This document shows, in pieces, positions 60,062-64,000 of a stretch of DNA of 64,000 nt; within the stretch, counting starts at the first letter, position 1, and each line of letters begins with the position of its first letter. Both the position numbers and the translations under genes were made by a program. Below the pieces are notes generated by a model that did no database searches, was not told the DNA's origin, and worked only from the letters and a program-made list of their open reading frames with translations. The DNA is from DATBGO01 sp036558005 (GTDB lineage: Bacteria > Actinomycetota > Actinomycetes > Streptosporangiales > Streptosporangiaceae): positions 1-64,000 of the forward strand of contig DATBGO010000316.1 of NCBI GenBank assembly GCA_036558005.1. Direction: 5' to 3'.

Positions 60062-61293
60062 CCGCGCCCGCCGCCCCGGACCTCGCCGACCGGAGCCCCG
60101 GCCGGACGGCCGGCCCGGCGGCCAGCACAGCCGGGTCCCCCGGCGCCGCGGCAGGCCAGCCGACGTCGTTCGCGGACGGCTGGCGGAAGTGGCGGCTGGC
60201 CGCGCTGATCGTGGCCGTGGTGCTGACCGGCGGCATCGTGACCGGGCTGCTGCAGGCCGGCGCGCCGGCCGCCAGCGACCTGGACCCGGCCAGCACCGCG
60301 CCGGACGGCACGCACGCGCTCGCCGCCATCCTGGCCGCCCGCGGAACCACCGTCACCAGGACCGTCACGGTCGCCGCCACCCAGGCGGCGGCGCGGCCGG
60401 GCCGCACCCTGGTGGTCACCTCGCCGTGGCTTATCCCGGCGGGCCAGCTGAAGCTGCTGGCCAGGCTGCCCGGCAACCTGGTACTCGTCCGCCCTGACCG
60501 CGCCGCGCTGGCCGCGCTCGCCCCCGCGGTGACGCTCGGGGGGACCAGCCCGGTCCAGCTCGCGCCGCCGCGCTGCGTGCTGCCCGTCGCGTTCCATGCC
60601 GGGCCTGCCGAACTGGGCGGGCAGCAACTGCGGGCCAGCCTGCCGGGCATTGCCACCTGCTATCCCGTTAACGGCACGCCCTCGCTGGTCAGCTACTCCG
60701 ACCGCAGCCGCACGATCACGGTGCTCGGCACGGGGGTGCCGCTGACCAACGCGAGCCTGGCCGGCCAGGGCAACGCGGCGCTCGCGCTGAACCTGCTCGG
60801 CACCGGTCCTGGGGTGGTCTGGCTGCTGCCCGGCCCCGGGCTGGCGGCCGCCCTGCCAGGCCAGCCCCGGTCGCTGACCAGCCTGATCCCCTGGCCCGCC
60901 TACCTGATCGTGATCCAGCTCGCGATCGCGGCGGTGCTAACCGCGCTCTGGCGCGGCCGCAGGCTCGGCCCGCTGGTGCCCGAGCCGCTGCCGGTCGTGG
61001 TCAGGGCCGCCGAGACCGTCGAGGGCCATGCCCGGCTTTACCAGGCCCGCCGGGCCAGGGACCAGGCCGCCAGGGCGCTGCGCGCGGCGGCGGCAGGCCG
61101 GCTGGCCGGGCTGCTCGGGCTGCCAGCCGGCAGCGGGCCGGACGCGCTGGCGCAGGCGATCTCGGCGCGGACGGGCCGGCCCGCGGCCGGCATCGGGGCC
61201 GTGCTCTCCGGGCCTGCCCCCGCCGACGACCGGGCGCTGACCGCGCTGGCCAGCCAGCTCGATGCCGTGGAAAGAGAGGCAGGCACCCAGTGA
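60058..61293 (+). CDS. DUF4350-domain membrane protein
   Basis: A 411-residue protein with one membrane segment near the N-terminus (about 44-66), an extracytoplasmic DUF4350 domain (PDGTHALAAILAARGTTVTRT, GRTLVVTSPWLI, NLVLVRPDRAALAALAP) and a second membrane segment (about 280-300), followed by a cytosolic tail. It resembles a GATase-like fold without catalytic residues. It overlaps both neighbours by four bases (ATGA, GTGA), so it is tightly coupled to the DUF4129 and MoxR genes. Confidence 0.85.
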   Translation: MTAPAAPDLADRSPGRTAGPAASTAGSPGAAAGQPTSFADGWRKWRLAALIVAVVLTGGIVTGLLQAGAPAASDLDPASTAPDGTHALAAILAARGTTVTRTVTVAATQAAARPGRTLVVTSPWLIPAGQLKLLARLPGNLVLVRPDRAALAALAPAVTLGGTSPVQLAPPRCVLPVAFHAGPAELGGQQLRASLPGIATCYPVNGTPSLVSYSDRSRTITVLGTGVPLTNASLAGQGNAALALNLLGTGPGVVWLLPGPGLAAALPGQPRSLTSLIPWPAYLIVIQLAIAAVLTALWRGRRLGPLVPEPLPVVVRAAETVEGHARLYQARRARDQAARALRAAAAGRLAGLLGLPAGSGPDALAQAISARTGRPAAGIGAVLSGPAPADDRALTALASQLDAVEREAGTQ

Positions 61294-62279
61294 ACGCCGA
61301 CGCTGCGACCGTGCCGGGCGCGCCACCGGCGCCAGGCCCGCGGACCGCGCTCAGCGCGGTCAGGGCCGAGGTGGCCAAGGCCGTCGTGGGCCAGGACCCG
61401 GTGGTGACCGGCCTGCTGATCGCGCTGATCTGCCAGGGCCACGTGCTGCTGGAGGGAGTGCCAGGAGTCGCCAAGACGCTGCTGGTCCGGTCCCTGGCGG
61501 GCACGCTGTCGCTGCAGAGCAAGCGGGTGCAGTTCACCCCGGACCTGATGCCAGGGGACGTGACCGGCTCGCTGATCTACGACGCGCGGACGGCCAGGTT
61601 CGAGTTCCGCGAGGGCCCGGTCTTCACCAACCTGCTGCTCGCCGACGAGATCAACCGGACGCCGCCCAAGACGCAGGCGGCGCTGCTGGAAGCGATGGAG
61701 GAGCGGCAGGTGTCGGTGGAGGGAACGGGCCGGGCGCTGCCCGAGCCGTTCTGCGTCGCCGCGACCCAGAACCCGGTCGAGTACGAGGGCACCTACCCGC
61801 TGCCGGAGGCGCAGCTGGACCGGTTCCTGCTGAAGCTGACCGTGGCCGTCCCCGGGCGGGACGACGAGATCGCGATCCTGGCCAGGCACGCGGCCGGGTT
61901 CGACCCCCGCGACCTGCCCGCCGCGGGCATCAGCCCGGTGGCCGGCCCGGCGGACCTGGCGGCGGCCAGGATCGCGGCCGGCCGGGTGCAGGTTGCCCCG
62001 GAGGTCGCGGGCTACATCGTGGACCTGTGCCGGGCCACCCGCCAGTCGCCGTCCCTGCTGCTGGGCGTGTCGCCGCGGGGCGCGACCGCGCTGCTGGCCA
62101 CCAGCAGGGCCTGGGCCTGGCTGTCGGGACGGGACTACGTCACTCCCGATGACGTCAAGACCCTGGCCAGGCCCACCATGCGGCACCGGATCCAGCTGCG
62201 GCCCGAGGCGCAGCTGGACGGGGCCACCGCGGACGGAGTGCTCGGCGCCGTGCTCGCCACGGTGGCGGTGCCCAGGTAG
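61290..62279 (+). CDS. MoxR-family AAA+ ATPase
   Basis: A 329-residue ATPase starting with GTG. Walker A GVPGVAKT (56-63), Walker B LLLADEINRTPPKTQAALLE, sensor 1 CVAATQNPVEYEGTYPLPEAQ and the sensor 2/arginine region SPRGATALL. MoxR proteins act as chaperones that, with DUF58/VWA partners, mature or regulate membrane or wall complexes. It overlaps DUF4350 as GTGA, and DUF58 follows after 15 bases. Confidence 0.93.
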   Translation: MNADAATVPGAPPAPGPRTALSAVRAEVAKAVVGQDPVVTGLLIALICQGHVLLEGVPGVAKTLLVRSLAGTLSLQSKRVQFTPDLMPGDVTGSLIYDARTARFEFREGPVFTNLLLADEINRTPPKTQAALLEAMEERQVSVEGTGRALPEPFCVAATQNPVEYEGTYPLPEAQLDRFLLKLTVAVPGRDDEIAILARHAAGFDPRDLPAAGISPVAGPADLAAARIAAGRVQVAPEVAGYIVDLCRATRQSPSLLLGVSPRGATALLATSRAWAWLSGRDYVTPDDVKTLARPTMRHRIQLRPEAQLDGATADGVLGAVLATVAVPR

Positions 62280-62294
62280 CCGGCGGGTGCGGGG

Positions 62295-63587
62295 ATGGCA
62301 CTGACCGGCCGGGCCGGGGCGGCCGCGCTGCTCGGGGCGCTGGTGGTGCTGGCCATCCGGACCACCGCGACGCTGATCATCGCCGACGCGGTGCTGGCCG
62401 CGTTGATCGGCGCTGACCTGTGGCTGGCAGGCAGCCCGCGGGCGCTCGCGCTGGCCCGGGCCGGCGACACCAGGATCAGGCTGGGCACCAGCGGCACCGT
62501 CACGCTCACCATCCGCAACGCCGGCCGCCGCCGGGTCCGCGCGGTGGTGCGCGATGCCTGGCAGCCCAGCGCGGGCGCCGCGCCAGGCCGGGCCGGGGTC
62601 AGCATCCCGCCCGGCGGCGCGGCGGCGCTGGTCACCACCCTGACCCCGGTCCGGCGCGGCGACCGGGTGCCCGGCCGGGTCACCGTCCGCTCGGCCGGCC
62701 CGCTGGGGCTGGCCGCCCGGCAGGCCAGCCGCACCGTGCCCTGGCAGGTCCGGGTGCTGCCGCCGTTCGAGAGCCGCAAGCACCTGCCGGAGAAGCTGTC
62801 CAGGCTGCGCCAGCTGGACGGGCAGCACCGCGCGCTGCTGCCTGGTCAGGGCAGCGAGTTCGACTCGCTGCGCGAGTACGTCTTCGGCGACGACGTCCGC
62901 TCGATCGACTGGCGGTCCACGGCCAGGCGGGCCGACGTGATGCTGCGCACCTGGCGGCCCGAGCGCGACCGCCGGATCATCATCGTCCTGGACACCGGCC
63001 GCACCGCCGCCGGCCGGGTCGGCGGCATCCCCCGGCTGGACACCTCGATGGACGCGGCGCTGCTGCTCACCGCGCTGGCGCTGCGGGCGGGCGACCGGGT
63101 CGACCTGATCGCGGTGGACCGGCGGGTGCGGGCCAGGGTGGTGGGGGCCAGCAAGGCGGCCGGGCTGCAGGCGTTCACCAGCGCGCTGGCGGTGCTGGAC
63201 GCGGAGCTGATCGAGTCCGACGCCGGGCTGATGGCCAGCGTGGTGCTGGACCTCGCCCGGCAGCGCAGCCTGGTCGTGCTGCTGACCGACCTGAACCCGG
63301 CCGCGGTCGAGGACGGGCTGCTGCCCCGGCTGCCGGTGCTGGCGGCCCGGCATCAGCTGCTGGTCGCGGCGGTCGCGGACCCGCGGCTAGACGAGCTGGC
63401 GGCCGGCCGGGACAGCGCGGCCGCGGTCTACGCGGCGGCCGCCGCACAGCAGGCCAGGTCGCAGCGGGAGCGTACGTCCGCGCTGCTGCGCCGCTACGGC
63501 GCGCAGGTGGTGGACGCCCCGCCAGACCGGCTGCCGCCCGCGCTGGCTGACGCCTACCTCAGCCTCAAGGCCAGCGGGCGGCTATGA
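62295..63587 (+). CDS. DUF58 protein (MoxR partner)
   Basis: A 430-residue protein: two N-terminal membrane segments (about 9-25 and 27-46), a beta-rich region (about 60-160), then the DUF58 core GSEFDSLREYVFGDDVRSIDW (about 190-210) and a vWA-like domain with RRIIIVLDTGRT. DUF58 genes follow moxR in many actinomycetes; their products are thought to be MoxR substrates or adaptors. The next gene converges at 63595. Confidence 0.9.
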   Translation: MALTGRAGAAALLGALVVLAIRTTATLIIADAVLAALIGADLWLAGSPRALALARAGDTRIRLGTSGTVTLTIRNAGRRRVRAVVRDAWQPSAGAAPGRAGVSIPPGGAAALVTTLTPVRRGDRVPGRVTVRSAGPLGLAARQASRTVPWQVRVLPPFESRKHLPEKLSRLRQLDGQHRALLPGQGSEFDSLREYVFGDDVRSIDWRSTARRADVMLRTWRPERDRRIIIVLDTGRTAAGRVGGIPRLDTSMDAALLLTALALRAGDRVDLIAVDRRVRARVVGASKAAGLQAFTSALAVLDAELIESDAGLMASVVLDLARQRSLVVLLTDLNPAAVEDGLLPRLPVLAARHQLLVAAVADPRLDELAAGRDSAAAVYAAAAAQQARSQRERTSALLRRYGAQVVDAPPDRLPPALADAYLSLKASGRL

Positions 63588-63594
63588 GAACCCG

Positions 63595-64000
63595 CTACCC
63601 CGCCACCGGGGCCGCGTCCGGCACCTCGGCGATATCCGGTGACAGCCCGGCCCTGGCCGCCCGGCGGCCCAGGATCAGCACGTAGCTGAGGAAAGCCGCC
63701 TCGGCCGCGCCCCCGATCGCGATCCTGGCCCAGGTGGCCAGCGGCGACGGGGTCACGAACGCCTCGATCACGCCCGACACCGCCAGCACCACGATCAGGC
63801 CGAGCGCGATCGTGACCGTGCCGCGCCCCTCCTCGGCCAGCGCCCGGCCGCGCGGCCGCGGGCCCGGGTCGATGATGGTCCAGCCGAGCCGCAGCCCGGC
63901 CGCGGCCGCCAGGAAAACCGCCGACAGCTCCAGCATCCCGTGCGGCAGGATCAGCGCGAAGAACTCCGCGCTGCGCCCGTGCGCCGCCAGCAGCCCGCCG
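63595..64000 (-). CDS. SpoIIM-like (stage II sporulation protein M) membrane protein, N-terminal part outside the window
   Basis: Only the C-terminal part (about 135 codons) is in view; the gene runs past the right edge. The entry segment SAEFFALILPHGMLELSAVF, followed by GLRLGWTIIDPG, is the SpoIIM/DUF95 signature, and two further hydrophobic segments follow. The stop at 63595 is eight bases from the DUF58 stop on the other strand. In relatives it belongs to the same MoxR/DUF58 neighbourhood with an RDD gene. Confidence 0.8.
   Translation of the reverse strand, partial: GGLLAAHGRSAEFFALILPHGMLELSAVFLAAAAGLRLGWTIIDPGPRPRGRALAEEGRGTVTIALGLIVVLAVSGVIEAFVTPSPLATWARIAIGGAAEAAFLSYVLILGRRAARAGLSPDIAEVPDAAPVAG

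Overview
The window is very GC-rich, gene-dense DNA (third codon positions almost always G or C, many GTG starts) from an actinomycete. Support for this comes from the mtnA-mtrA-mtrB-lpqB / hpf / secA order, which is typical of Streptomyces and its relatives, from a nudC / adnB-adnA / alkyltransferase-like / moeZ neighbourhood like the Mycobacterium one, and from two F420-type oxidoreductase families, a SARP regulator and a mycosin-like protease. I cannot name the genus. No rRNA, tRNA, CRISPR array, insertion sequence or prophage was recognised. About 48 protein genes are supported. At least twelve gene junctions are 4-bp stop/start overlaps (ATGA or GTGA), so translational coupling is the normal operon style here and helped to fix starts.

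Layout. (1) 1-3.7 kb: a perfect 118-bp palindrome at the edge, an AraC/DinB fusion, a thiolase-fold protein without the usual nucleophile coupled to a DUF35 protein, and a membrane-anchored CAP-domain protein. (2) 3.7-9.1 kb: an overlapping lysA-hom-thrC aspartate-family operon preceded by a GH13 glycosidase gene that carries a frameshift. (3) 9.4-20.4 kb: a RibD-like protein lacking the catalytic Glu, a GCS2-family ligase, lipoproteins, a glutathionyl-hydroquinone-reductase-like transferase, a 1106-aa SARP regulator, and a MalY/PatB-type lyase. (4) 19.6-23.5 kb: a four-gene ABC-2 export operon (permease, two ATPases, TetR). (5) 23.9-29.1 kb: a TAP-like lipoprotein hydrolase, a frameshifted CehA-type PHP phosphoesterase, a VOC protein, a Ddn-like protein and an LLM-class oxidoreductase. 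(6) 29.1-43.6 kb: nudC, an M20 peptidase, an MTH1187-type protein, the AdnA/AdnB helicase-nuclease pair, an alkyltransferase-like protein, a mycosin-like protease with an unknown membrane partner, and moeZ. (7) 43.9-57.6 kb: an Rv3235-like protein, secA, a small membrane protein, an AlkZ/YcaQ-like glycosylase, a NarL-type regulator, hpf, lpqB, mtrB, mtrA and mtnA. (8) 57.8-64 kb: a divergent cluster of membrane protein, DUF4129, DUF4350, MoxR ATPase and DUF58, then a convergent SpoIIM-like gene cut by the window edge.

How genes work together. lysA-hom-thrC channel aspartate semialdehyde derivatives to Lys and Thr. AdnA and AdnB should form one dimeric end-resection machine beside a second repair protein (ATL). 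MtrA/MtrB/LpqB is the cell-envelope and cell-cycle signalling unit, with the MoxR/DUF58 chaperone-like unit next to it. The most unusual items are the perfect terminal palindrome, the two enzyme homologues missing key catalytic residues (thiolase and RibD), two frameshifted genes, two small families of dispersed intergenic inverted repeats, and the unknown membrane protein/mycosin pair whose protease has a long repeat-bearing cytosolic tail. I see no complete, clearly new multi-gene system; the mycosin pair is the best candidate.
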